DNA of 64,000 nucleotides. Source: Ruminococcus sp. GTDB taxonomy: Bacteria; Bacillota; Clostridia; Oscillospirales; Ruminococcaceae. The stretch covers positions 1 through 64,000 of the forward strand of contig SVNT01000004.1 in the NCBI GenBank assembly GCA_015066785.1, given 5' to 3'. The first letter of the stretch is position 1; each line of letters opens with the position of its first letter. The notes below the pieces were generated by a model. The model saw only the letters and a list, made by a program, of their open reading frames with translations. It was not told the origin of the DNA and made no database searches. A program made the position numbers and the translations under genes. Below are positions 33,233 through 41,730 of this stretch, piece by piece.

Positions 33233-33661
33233 ATGCTGAGAATTATACCTTTTGAAAGAAACAACTACGATGTCTTTGATGCGTTCAGGGATTTTGAGAA
33301 CAGCTTTTTCGGAAGCAATTTCGCACTCTCCACCCACTGTCGCACAGACATAAGAGAGGAGGAAGACAAATACATTCTTGAGGCGGAAATGCCCGGGTTT
33401 GAAAAGGAGGAAATCTCCCTTGACCTTGACGGCGACTGCCTTGTACTGAAAGCGGAAAAATCAAGTGGAAAGGAGGAAAAGGACAAGGGCGGAAAATACA
33501 TCTGCCGTGAAAGAACATACGGCTCGTATCAGCGCACCTTTGATGTATCGGGCGTTGACACCGAACACATCCATGCCGAGTACAAAAACGGCGTACTCGA
33601 GCTGATAATGCCGAAAAAAAGCCCCGAAAAGCCGACTTCCAGAAGGCTGGAGATAAGCTAG
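33233..33661 (+). CDS. Hsp20/alpha-crystallin small heat-shock protein
   Basis: The 142-residue ATP-independent chaperone holds unfolded proteins. The alpha-crystallin domain (about 35-130) has TDIREEEDKYILEAEMPGFE, LDLDGDCLVLKAEK, ERTYGSYQRTF and AEYKNGVLELIMPKK. The C-terminal tail ends RRLEIS, an I-x-I-like anchor. The start follows AGGGAAGGAAAA. The upstream CIRCE suggests HrcA control. Confidence 0.95.
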   Translation: MLRIIPFERNNYDVFDAFRDFENSFFGSNFALSTHCRTDIREEEDKYILEAEMPGFEKEEISLDLDGDCLVLKAEKSSGKEEKDKGGKYICRERTYGSYQRTFDVSGVDTEHIHAEYKNGVLELIMPKKSPEKPTSRRLEIS

Positions 33662-33709
33662 GGCAGAAATTCAATGAAAACAGATACTCAGAGTAGATTA
33701 ACATAAAAA

Positions 33710-33749
33710 AGAGGCGTCACCGTTTATGCATAACGGTGGCGCCTCGTCA
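33710..33749. terminator. Bidirectional terminator
   Basis: GAGGCGTCACCGTT/AACGGTGGCGCCTC, with A-rich and T-rich flanks, separates the convergent hsp20 gene and the gene ending at 33753. Confidence 0.8.
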
Positions 33750-33752
33750 ATT

Positions 33753-34112
33753 TTAAAGCATTATTCCGAACTTTGACATCATCCGCTTGAAAAGTGAACA
33801 TTCAAGCGTGTAGGGCTTGCTTTCGGCGACGATTTTTTCGGATTTTATATCGTCCTTCACATAGCGGAAGACGATGTAATTTTCCGAACATTCACCGTCC
33901 GACCAGCAGGTTGCCCCGATGTATTCCTTCTTCAGTGCATAGTAGTTTACGGGGGAAAGTGTCATTATCACCTCGGGGTTGTGTTCAAACGAGGCGATGA
34001 AGCTGTCCCATTCGGTTGCAACGAAGTTTACTTCACGCATTTTCATTCCGTCAACTCTGCGCAGGAAATCACGCTTTTCCTTGTTGGCGGAAAGCCTTGA
34101 GAACAGCGACAT
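33753..34112 (-). CDS. Hypothetical protein (119 aa)
   Basis: A soluble alpha/beta protein that starts MSLFSRLSANKEKRDFLRRV after GGAGGTG, with EWDSFIASFEHNPEVIM and aromatic-rich sections. No family is recognised. It lies 18 nt after glycogen phosphorylase on the same strand, so the two are probably co-transcribed. Confidence 0.75.
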   Translation of the reverse strand: MSLFSRLSANKEKRDFLRRVDGMKMREVNFVATEWDSFIASFEHNPEVIMTLSPVNYYALKKEYIGATCWSDGECSENYIVFRYVKDDIKSEKIVAESKPYTLECSLFKRMMSKFGIML

Positions 34113-34130
34113 TTTCACACCTCCGTAAAA

Positions 34131-36530
34131 TTATACCTTTGAAAGATTCCAGATGTCCCTAGCATAATCCTCAACTGCACGGTCAGCAGAGAAGATACCT
34201 GCGTTTGCGATGTTGTTGAGTGACATTCTGCTCCATGCCTGTGCGTCCTGATACTTCTCTGACGAGAACTTCTGCGCTCTCTGGTAGTCGTCGAAGTCTG
34301 CGAGTGCAAGGTAGGGGTCCTTGTATCTGAGGGAGTTTGCAACTTCCTCGAATGTGCAGCCGTTGATTCCGTGATACATACGCTCGATAGCCGCACGGAT
34401 AACTGCGTTGTCGTTGTAGTAGTTTTCGGGGTTGTAGCCCTGCTTCTTCTGGATAACCTCGTCCTTTGTCATACCGAAGATGATGATGTTGTCCTTGCCG
34501 ACAGCGTCGCCGATTTCAACATTCGCACCGTCGAGAGTACCGAGAGTTACGGCACCGTTGAGCATGAGTTTCATATTACCTGTACCCGATGCTTCTGTTC
34601 CTGCGAGAGAAATCTGCTCGGAAATTTCACTTGCGGGCATGAGGATTTCAGAAAGTGTTACCTTGTAATCCTCAAGGAAGTAAACTGCGAGCTTATCCTT
34701 GATTTTGTCGTTCTTGCGGATTTCCTCGGAAATAGCCCAGATCATCTTGATAATCTGCTTTGCGAGGTAGTATCCGGGTGCAGCCTTTGCCGCAAAGATG
34801 TATGTCTTGGGTGCAAAATCCATATCGGGATTTTCAAGGAGCATATTGTACTGCGCAATGATGTTGAGGGCGTTGAGCTGCTGTCTCTTGTATTCGTGGA
34901 GACGCTTTACCTGAACGTCGAAGATGCTGTCAGTGTTGAGGATAATTCCCGACTGCTGCTTGATGTAGCGTGCGAAAGTTTCCTTGTTCTGCTTCTTGAT
35001 TTTTGCGAGCTTTGTAAGTACCTGCTTGTCGTTTTCGAACACGCCGAACTTCTTGAGTTCCGAACCGTCACGGAGGAACTTGTCACCGATTGTATCCTTG
35101 AGGAGCTTTGTAAGTCCGGGGTTGGACTGATAGAGCCAACGACGGTAAGCAATACCGTTGGTTACATTCTTGAACTTGTGCGGTGTATCGATGAATTCGT
35201 TGTTGAATACTTCGTGCTTGATGATTTCGGAATGGAGCTTCGATACTCCGTTTACGCTGTGTGATGCGTCAAGACAGAGGTTTGCCATATGAATCTGGTT
35301 GTTCTGGATGATTGACATTCTTGAAACCTTGCCTGCGTCTCCGCAACGCTCCATAAGAGCGGAGCAGTATCTCTGGTTGATTTCGCAGATGATTGAGTAG
35401 ATACGGGGAATAACTTCCTTGACGAGATTCTGGTCCCACTTTTCGAGGGCTTCAGCCATAACTGTGTGGTTGGTGTAGGCAAATGTGTTGCGTACGATGT
35501 GCCAAGCCTTGTTCCAGCTGTAACCGCAGTCGTCGAGGAGTATTCTCATAAGCTCGGGGATAGCGAGCGTAGGATGTGTGTCGTTGATGTGGATTGCAAC
35601 CTTTTCGTGAAGGTTGTCGAGTGTTCCGTACACGCTCATATGATGTGTAACGATGTCGCCTACTGACGCTGCACAGAGGAAATACTGCTGGCGAAGACGG
35701 AGCGATTTACCCTCAAGGTGATTATCGTTGGGGTAAAGAACCTTTGAAATAGCCTGAGCTACGCTGTTCTGGCCGAGAGCCTTTGCATAATCTCCCTGGT
35801 TGAACATATTCATATCGAATGAAGGTGACTTTGCCTGCCACAGACGAAGAACAGAAACACCTTCGCTGTCGTATCCCGAAACATAAAGGTCGTAGGGGAT
35901 AGCAATTACGGTGTTGTAGTCAACGTGTGACACGTGATGATACTGATTGTCCCAGTATTCGTTGAGCTTTCCGTCGAAGTGTACTTCAACTGCCCTGTCG
36001 CTCTTGGGAACAAGCCATACCTGACCGCCGGGAAGCCAGTTGTCAGGAAGCTCTGTCTGCCAGCCTTCTTCAATCTTCTGACGGAAAATACCGTACTCGT
36101 AACAGATTGAATATCCCATTGCGGGGTAGTTCTGTGTTGCAAGACCGTCGAGGTAGCAGGCAGCAAGTCTTCCGAGACCGCCGTTTCCGAGACCTGCGTC
36201 AGGCTCATATTCAAAGATGTTGTCGAGCTTTATGCCGTACTCGCTGAGGATGTCACGGACATCGTCCTGTATACACAGATTGTAGAGAGAAGTCTTGAGT
36301 GAACGACCCATAAGGAATTCCATCGAGAGATAGTAGATTTTTTTCTTGCCCTCGGAATTCGCCTTGTTGATAAACTTGCGACGCTTGTTGCGGAGCACGC
36401 TTACAACAACGGATGAAAGAGCCTCATAGACCTGCTTGTCTGACGCTTCATCGGGAGTTACATTGTAATCCATCTGAATTTTGTGGAGAAGCTGGTCTTT
36501 AAGTTCCTTTTTAGAAATTTTTTCTGCCAT
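34131..36530 (-). CDS. glgP: Glycogen/starch phosphorylase
   Basis: This 799-residue GT35 enzyme removes glucose 1-phosphate from alpha-1,4-glucan ends. It shows KKIYYLSMEFLMGRSL, EPDAGLGNGGLGRLAACYLD, IHINDTHPTLAIPELMRIL and the pyridoxal-phosphate lysine segment EASGTGNMKLMLNGA. Length and order are normal. Codon bias suggests high expression. It has a strong promoter at 36582-36610, and a cre-like sequence, GGAAGCGCTTACA, lies near 36685. With RfbA and cellobiose phosphorylase it suggests a glucose 1-phosphate economy. Confidence 0.97.
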   Translation of the reverse strand: MAEKISKKELKDQLLHKIQMDYNVTPDEASDKQVYEALSSVVVSVLRNKRRKFINKANSEGKKKIYYLSMEFLMGRSLKTSLYNLCIQDDVRDILSEYGIKLDNIFEYEPDAGLGNGGLGRLAACYLDGLATQNYPAMGYSICYEYGIFRQKIEEGWQTELPDNWLPGGQVWLVPKSDRAVEVHFDGKLNEYWDNQYHHVSHVDYNTVIAIPYDLYVSGYDSEGVSVLRLWQAKSPSFDMNMFNQGDYAKALGQNSVAQAISKVLYPNDNHLEGKSLRLRQQYFLCAASVGDIVTHHMSVYGTLDNLHEKVAIHINDTHPTLAIPELMRILLDDCGYSWNKAWHIVRNTFAYTNHTVMAEALEKWDQNLVKEVIPRIYSIICEINQRYCSALMERCGDAGKVSRMSIIQNNQIHMANLCLDASHSVNGVSKLHSEIIKHEVFNNEFIDTPHKFKNVTNGIAYRRWLYQSNPGLTKLLKDTIGDKFLRDGSELKKFGVFENDKQVLTKLAKIKKQNKETFARYIKQQSGIILNTDSIFDVQVKRLHEYKRQQLNALNIIAQYNMLLENPDMDFAPKTYIFAAKAAPGYYLAKQIIKMIWAISEEIRKNDKIKDKLAVYFLEDYKVTLSEILMPASEISEQISLAGTEASGTGNMKLMLNGAVTLGTLDGANVEIGDAVGKDNIIIFGMTKDEVIQKKQGYNPENYYNDNAVIRAAIERMYHGINGCTFEEVANSLRYKDPYLALADFDDYQRAQKFSSEKYQDAQAWSRMSLNNIANAGIFSADRAVEDYARDIWNLSKV

Positions 36531-36581
36531 TTGTCAATACCACCATTCATAAAAATCATAATAATCAAAATCAGCAAAAAT

Positions 36582-36610
36582 ATTATACACTATTTTCCGC
36601 AGGAATACAA
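36582..36610 (-). promoter_or_regulatory. Promoter of glgP
   Basis: On the minus strand TTGTAT (36605-36610) and TATAAT (36582-36587) are separated by 17 nt. About 75 nt farther upstream GGAAGCGCTTACA (around 36685-36698) resembles a catabolite-response element, with two mismatches by eye. Confidence 0.75.
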
Positions 36611-36760
36611 CGAAAATATCAAAAATTGGCGGAATAGATAAAATAAAGCGGGGGTTTGCTCCGAAAAAGTGTTATATGATAACAAGGAAGCGCTTACATA
36701 AAGGCGGAAATACAACATAAAATCCCCTTGAAACAGCCGTATAATCATAATAAAAAACAA

Positions 36761-36786
36761 AAAGTCCGATTTAAAAATCGGACTTT
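36761..36786 (-). terminator. Original terminator of the split tRNA-Thr
   Basis: AAAGTCCGATTT/AAATCGGACTTT lies 22 nt past the displaced tRNA 3' end and is followed by T-rich sequence on the minus strand. It now serves no complete tRNA. Confidence 0.75.
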
Positions 36787-36808
36787 TGTATCTGTCGGTA
36801 TTGTCGAC

Positions 36809-36853
36809 TGGAGCTGGTGATGGGATTCGAACCCGCGACCTGCTCATTACGAA
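36809..36853 (-). pseudogene. 3' half of split tRNA-Thr(CGT), attL
   Basis: From the anticodon loop to the CCA end: TTCGTAA, then TGAGC, the T-arm with GGTTCGAATCC, and CACCAGC-T-CCA. It stops at the loop, where element sequence begins. Its TGAGC stem strand pairs perfectly with GCTCA of the 5' half at 51198-51237, not with the GCGCA of the nearby complete tRNA. The last 10 bp (TCATTACGAA on the plus strand, 36844-36853) are the att core. Confidence 0.9.
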
Positions 36854-36998
36854 AAATAACACGCTCTTTTGGCTATTTTAAGTTTATTTTTCTTTTTTTA
36901 CGCAAACGTCAATTTTATGCGATTTATCGGCGTTTGATTTCTGGTATTATCTTGTCTTATCCGACTTTCTTCAACTAATTTCAGCAAATTCCGAGAAA

Positions 36999-37021
36999 AA
37001 TAAATACCAAATAAATACCAC
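36999..37021 (+). repeat. Left arm-type repeat of the element
   Basis: A 23-bp sequence built from two AATAAATACCA units recurs exactly and in the same orientation at 50928-50950. It probably binds the integrase N-terminus during integration or excision. The 36854-36998 interval shows no gene. Confidence 0.7.
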
Positions 37022-37075
37022 GGTATTTGTTTGTGATTTTTGATTTATGATGAGCCGACTTCGTTTGAGGTCGGC

Positions 37076-38119
37076 TCAACTTATATGAAATTCAGCGATT
37101 TTATCAAGCTGTTCTGCAATACTCTCAAAATCACCACTTAAATCAAGACTCTTTACAGTAATAACATTCCCATTCATATCATAAGATGCACCATCGTTAG
37201 GTATCAAATCGTTCTTTGTCTTAGCATACAAAAGCATACCTGAAACATTACCGCTGTAATTCACAGCCTCATTTTTGACATAAGTAAAAATCTGATATAG
37301 ATTATGCGAGTGAAAACTGTCTTTATCAAAATGCTTTTGAGTTGATTTGGAATAAAATTTTGCGTCTATAATGAGCTTTCTATTATCGCTTGTCAGCATA
37401 ATATCCGACTGCATTTTTGGCAGCATTCCTGTAGCACCGCTTATTGCCCATTTGATTTCCGATGAAGCTGGCTTTAGTTTCGGATAATGCTTGATATAAT
37501 AATTGAGGATAAATTTCTCATACAGCTTATTCAAATTTTCTTCCGAGAATGATATAAGTCTGACATCGCCATCTTCTGTGGAATGAAGCATATTTTCGCA
37601 GATAATTCTACATACACTCATCAGCAGGCGGTATTCTCCGTGATTTCTGTTATAAGCAAGTGAATCCCAACGAATGTTGAATAAGTCAACCTCTGCGATA
37701 CTGCTGAAATAGCGTATAATCCTACGGAGTTCTACAACCTGATTATCCTTGATTTCCGAACGAATCAAAAGCAACATCACAGATTTTAAAATCCTGTTCA
37801 TCAGCGTATCATCTGTATATTCATCATAACTGCATACAAGTTTTCGTCTGATAAGACTGCCGCTATTTATGGTATCGGAAATATCAATTTTACCTCGGAG
37901 AACAGCCAACTCTTCCTGACAACTTTCATAATTGCGAAGCAATCCCTTTTTTAGCTGATAGGATACACCACGAATTATAATTTCAGCCATAAGCTGATGA
38001 ATATTTTCAAACTCTTCAGGCTTTACGGAAACAACATTTTGCTCCCGTAAGTCCTTGAAAGCATAGCTGAGCATATAGTAGATATTCCCGATTGGGATTT
38101 GATTTTTATACAGCTCCAT
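37076..38119 (-). CDS. mcrC: McrC-like nuclease subunit
   Basis: The 347-residue protein begins MELYKNQIPIGNIYYMLSYA, typical of McrC, and has a PD-(D/E)XK-type core in QSDIMLTSDNRKLIIDAKFY near the C-terminal third. McrC binds the McrB AAA+ ring and cuts DNA carrying modified cytosines. The gene overlaps mcrB by 14 nt. A hairpin (GAGCCGAC/GTCGGCTC, 37052-37077) overlaps its stop. It is phage-defence cargo of the element. Confidence 0.88.
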   Translation of the reverse strand: MELYKNQIPIGNIYYMLSYAFKDLREQNVVSVKPEEFENIHQLMAEIIIRGVSYQLKKGLLRNYESCQEELAVLRGKIDISDTINSGSLIRRKLVCSYDEYTDDTLMNRILKSVMLLLIRSEIKDNQVVELRRIIRYFSSIAEVDLFNIRWDSLAYNRNHGEYRLLMSVCRIICENMLHSTEDGDVRLISFSEENLNKLYEKFILNYYIKHYPKLKPASSEIKWAISGATGMLPKMQSDIMLTSDNRKLIIDAKFYSKSTQKHFDKDSFHSHNLYQIFTYVKNEAVNYSGNVSGMLLYAKTKNDLIPNDGASYDMNGNVITVKSLDLSGDFESIAEQLDKIAEFHIS

Positions 38120-40475
38120 TATCATCACCTAAGAGTACTTCAAGCTTCTGACGTTCAATATCAAGCCTTGTTTCGTTATCAAACCAGTATTCTTCAATAG
38201 TAGGAATAATCTCAAAAGCAATGATATTCTTCACCAATTCATCAGTAATGGTTTCAGGATTGTCAGAACAGAAATAACTGTGTCCGATTTCGAAACCTTT
38301 GCCCAGCGATTTATCATCAACAATAACTGCATTAAGAGCTTTCACTGCTTCAACCGCCTTGTGAAACAGCTCACAATTCACCTGTTCAGCGTGCTTTTTA
38401 AAACTGTCGCTATCAAATGCGGGTCTCATCGGATAGAATGAGAAACGTCTGCGAAGTGCGTAATCAATCATAGCAAGACTTCGGTCTGCTGTATTCATCA
38501 TACCGATAATATGTAAATTTTCAGGAACAGAGAAAGGCTCTCCGCTGTATACAAGATTCAGAGAATGCTCTGAACCACGTTTATCAGCTTCAATCAGCAT
38601 AAGCAACTCACCGAAAATCTTGCTCATATTACCACGGTTTATTTCATCAATGATAAAGAAATAATTATTTTCGGTATATCTTGAAGCTTTATCACAGAAT
38701 CTTTTGAAAACACCATCACGAAGTTCAAATCCACCGTTTTCCAACGGTCTGAACCCCTCTATGAAATCTTCATAGGAATAGCTCTGGTGGAACTGTACGC
38801 ACTGCACTCTATTATTATCTTTTTCGCCCATAATGGAATATGCAAGACGCTTAGCCGCAAAGGTTTTACCGACACCGGGAGCACCCTGAAGAATAATATT
38901 TTTCTTGTGCTTAAGGAGATTGCAAAGTTTGTCGTATTCGGTGGAAGTGATGTAAACATCGTTCAGGAAATCGGATTTTGTATATGGAATTACAGTAGGA
39001 ATTTCCTGTTCAGGTTCATTTTCTTCAGGATTATAGTCTACTAATCCCCAGATACCTTTACCTAAGCCCTCAACAGAGTAGAATAAATCATCATTTCCCT
39101 CTATATACGATTTTGTTTCACTACAATGCTTTTGAATTTCAGCTGATACATTTCTTTTCCAAGCCTGATTTGTTTTAATGTAGGGTAAGATATCACGATT
39201 TTCAATTTGGTTTGTAATTTCGTTCAAAGAAGCTATACCGCCTAATTCTTTCATAGATGCAATTATTTCGCTTAAATATGTAGCTTTATCATTTTCATCA
39301 TCAAGCAAATATTTATCTGCCCAGAAAGGATGGGTCAAGAAATCATTATAAACCTGTGGTTTATTTTCAAAAGTAAAATCAAGAAGCGCATTGTTATAGC
39401 TGTCATCATCAGTACGTTCTACTTTCCAGATGGTATTTCTCATTGTGTAAAAATACCATTTCTTTGACGGAGAAAGCTTTATCCACTCAACATCAAGTGT
39501 TCGTCCATCTTTGTGATTCTTTGTAACTGTACCTACAGCTTTTATTTCCATAACAGAAGCCGTACCACCGTTTATATCAAACGGTAGATTATACTTTTGA
39601 GTATATGCAGATTTTATCGCTATTTTATCGCCCACTTTGACACTATTTACATTATCGAGATATTTATCATTATATCCGTTTATCCATATCCCTTCATCTA
39701 TAAATTCATCAGTTTTATCCTCACTGGATATAAATGCACCAACATACCAACACAAATCAACTCTTTTGTTCAGGAGTTCATGTTCCTTTGCATAATTCAT
39801 ATAGAAAAAAAGAATATCCTGCACTAAAATATGAAGTGATTTATCCTCGTATTCTTCGTCTGTAATAGAATCCGAAAGCATTTTTACAAGTTCAGCATCC
39901 TGCTTGATATACTCGCAGATTTCATCACAGAATTCAAAGTATTTCAGCATCTTGTCAACAGGAGAGAAACCTTTAGGCTGATTATAATCGAAAATCTCCT
40001 TTGCTTTATCATATATACTTGGCATATAGAAGTAATACTTATTCGGAAATTTTGTTGCAAGGTAAACTGAAACGGAACGTGAATCTTGATTTGTTTTTAA
40101 TGTTTTACCTGCATTCTGACTAACCTTACCAATACGTTCTTCTGAAGAAAAATAATCCATAAAGTTCTGAACTCTTGTTTTTAGGTCTTTTGTTTCATCA
40201 TACAACATATCGAATTGTGCAGCGACATCTTCATCTCCACAAAGATTGCAAAAATGTCCAATCATAGAACGAGGCTGCCAGTAAGAACCAGTGGATAAAA
40301 GATTATCATGTTTTTCAGTTGAAATTGAAAATTTCTCTGAAAAACTGTCAAAGTCAGATGTCTGTGTATCTTGATAGTGCTTAACCGCTTGCCATTTGTA
40401 TTTTTCATCTTCCCAGCGGTCGTTAAAAATCTTCTTATATTCAGCAATAATTTCATTCAGCTTGCTTGTATTCAT
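38106..40475 (-). CDS. mcrB: McrB-like AAA+ GTPase subunit with EVE-like reader region
   Basis: This 789-residue protein has the McrB motor domain in its C-terminal third. It shows Walker A GAPGVGKTFAAKR near 527, QFHQSYSYEDFIEGFRP, Walker B YFFIIDEINRGNMSKIFGE and MMNTADRSLAMIDYALRRRF. Residues about 240-350 (DLCWYVGAFISSEDKTDEFI and WYFYTMRNTIWKVER) look like an EVE/PUA-type modified-base reader. About 400-490 ends YSVEGLGKGIWGL, as in winged-helix domains of restriction proteins. With McrC it should restrict DNA with modified bases. It is preceded by AAAGGAG. Confidence 0.88.
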   Translation of the reverse strand: MNTSKLNEIIAEYKKIFNDRWEDEKYKWQAVKHYQDTQTSDFDSFSEKFSISTEKHDNLLSTGSYWQPRSMIGHFCNLCGDEDVAAQFDMLYDETKDLKTRVQNFMDYFSSEERIGKVSQNAGKTLKTNQDSRSVSVYLATKFPNKYYFYMPSIYDKAKEIFDYNQPKGFSPVDKMLKYFEFCDEICEYIKQDAELVKMLSDSITDEEYEDKSLHILVQDILFFYMNYAKEHELLNKRVDLCWYVGAFISSEDKTDEFIDEGIWINGYNDKYLDNVNSVKVGDKIAIKSAYTQKYNLPFDINGGTASVMEIKAVGTVTKNHKDGRTLDVEWIKLSPSKKWYFYTMRNTIWKVERTDDDSYNNALLDFTFENKPQVYNDFLTHPFWADKYLLDDENDKATYLSEIIASMKELGGIASLNEITNQIENRDILPYIKTNQAWKRNVSAEIQKHCSETKSYIEGNDDLFYSVEGLGKGIWGLVDYNPEENEPEQEIPTVIPYTKSDFLNDVYITSTEYDKLCNLLKHKKNIILQGAPGVGKTFAAKRLAYSIMGEKDNNRVQCVQFHQSYSYEDFIEGFRPLENGGFELRDGVFKRFCDKASRYTENNYFFIIDEINRGNMSKIFGELLMLIEADKRGSEHSLNLVYSGEPFSVPENLHIIGMMNTADRSLAMIDYALRRRFSFYPMRPAFDSDSFKKHAEQVNCELFHKAVEAVKALNAVIVDDKSLGKGFEIGHSYFCSDNPETITDELVKNIIAFEIIPTIEEYWFDNETRLDIERQKLEVLLGDDNGAV

Positions 40476-40527
40476 TAGAATTCTCCTTTGTTTGTCAGAT
40501 ACTCAACAATCAAATTTACAATACCTA

Positions 40528-41730
40528 TTAGTATCGCAAAACAGTAACAGGAATATCATAGTATACATTATTCAGTCTTTCCTTAATTGAAGCGATAACA
40601 CCATCAATTAATTTTGTTGAAAAGCCCCTACCTCGAACATCAAGTACAATTTCCTGCGTTGAACCTGTGGGTAAATGGTTAACACGATTTGTAATTTGTC
40701 TTTCGAGTTCATTTAATAAATGGCTTCTACTTGTGCTGCTTTCAAGATTATAATTCTTCACTTCGATAGCTTTAACGGTTCCATCAGCGTTTTGTATAAC
40801 TACATCAGGTCTTGTCGCTCCTTGTGTGGAACTGCTTACTTTTTTACCGTCAAAGTATGAAACTTGCTCAACAGCGTCATCGGTCATACTAAGTACTTTT
40901 AATTCCGAATCTCTCGGTGCAGGAATTGTCCTTGTTGATCTATAAATTGAAAGTGCCTTAGAGCCTCCGCCCAAAACAGAGCCACCTATAGCGCCCCATT
41001 TGAAACCCTCGCTTCCTGAAAGTGCAGCTGCTTCAAGAGCTTCATTCATATCGCCAGTTTCAATACCCCTCACTACACCTGCTGATACGCCACCAAATGC
41101 GGCAGAAGATAACGCAAATGTTGTTCCTGTTTTTGCTGCCGCTGTAAATATTAAATTAACAACAGTAGGTGTTGCTGCACCTGCAGTAAAATATGATACC
41201 GTAACACAAAGCAGTATTACACCTGTGCCGATAGCAACATTTTTCAATATTTCTTCAGTGTCAGTATTTTCAATTATCTGCATTTCTTGAACAGTTGTCT
41301 GTCCATCTTCGCCTAATGTAAAGATGTAACGCGTGCCTTGGAAATAATCATTTAATTCGTCTAATGTATATCCAAAAAATATATTTGATTGCGAGTTAAA
41401 AGCTATTTCGTCTATATATTCTTGTGAAATATACGAAGCAGTTACATTTTCAATTGTGTAATAATCAGTGTCAAGCTGAACGGCTAATTCAGCATAAATA
41501 TTATCTTCAACGTACTGTAATAATTCCTGATTATCAAGGTTTGTAAACTGATTGAGGTCAACATCTATACCTTCTATATTAGTTTCGGATGTTGTTGCCT
41601 CAGCAACAACAGACTCCGTAGTTTCAATCTGAGACACAACTGTCGTGCTCTGATTTTCGGTGTTTTTTGCGGAAGTACATCCTGTGAGAAGCATTGCGCC
41701 GCTAAGAAGCAAAGCGATTATTCTTTTCAT
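40528..41730 (-). CDS. Lipoprotein with C-terminal nuclease-toxin-like domain
   Basis: The 400-residue protein starts MKRIIALLLSGAMLLTGC with the lipobox cysteine at 18. Residues about 165-270 are hydrophobic and Gly/Ala-rich (TAGAATPTVVNLIFTAAAKT, GSEGFKWGAIGGSVLGGG), like the pre-toxin segments of polymorphic toxins. The end (about 305-400) has RPDVVIQN, AIEVKNYNL, NELERQITNRVNHLP and EIVLDVRGRGF, resembling a restriction-endonuclease-fold toxin domain. It overlaps the upstream surface protein by 4 nt (ATGA). No immunity gene is recognised beside it. Toxin function is inferred. Confidence 0.75.
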   Translation of the reverse strand: MKRIIALLLSGAMLLTGCTSAKNTENQSTTVVSQIETTESVVAEATTSETNIEGIDVDLNQFTNLDNQELLQYVEDNIYAELAVQLDTDYYTIENVTASYISQEYIDEIAFNSQSNIFFGYTLDELNDYFQGTRYIFTLGEDGQTTVQEMQIIENTDTEEILKNVAIGTGVILLCVTVSYFTAGAATPTVVNLIFTAAAKTGTTFALSSAAFGGVSAGVVRGIETGDMNEALEAAALSGSEGFKWGAIGGSVLGGGSKALSIYRSTRTIPAPRDSELKVLSMTDDAVEQVSYFDGKKVSSSTQGATRPDVVIQNADGTVKAIEVKNYNLESSTSRSHLLNELERQITNRVNHLPTGSTQEIVLDVRGRGFSTKLIDGVIASIKERLNNVYYDIPVTVLRY

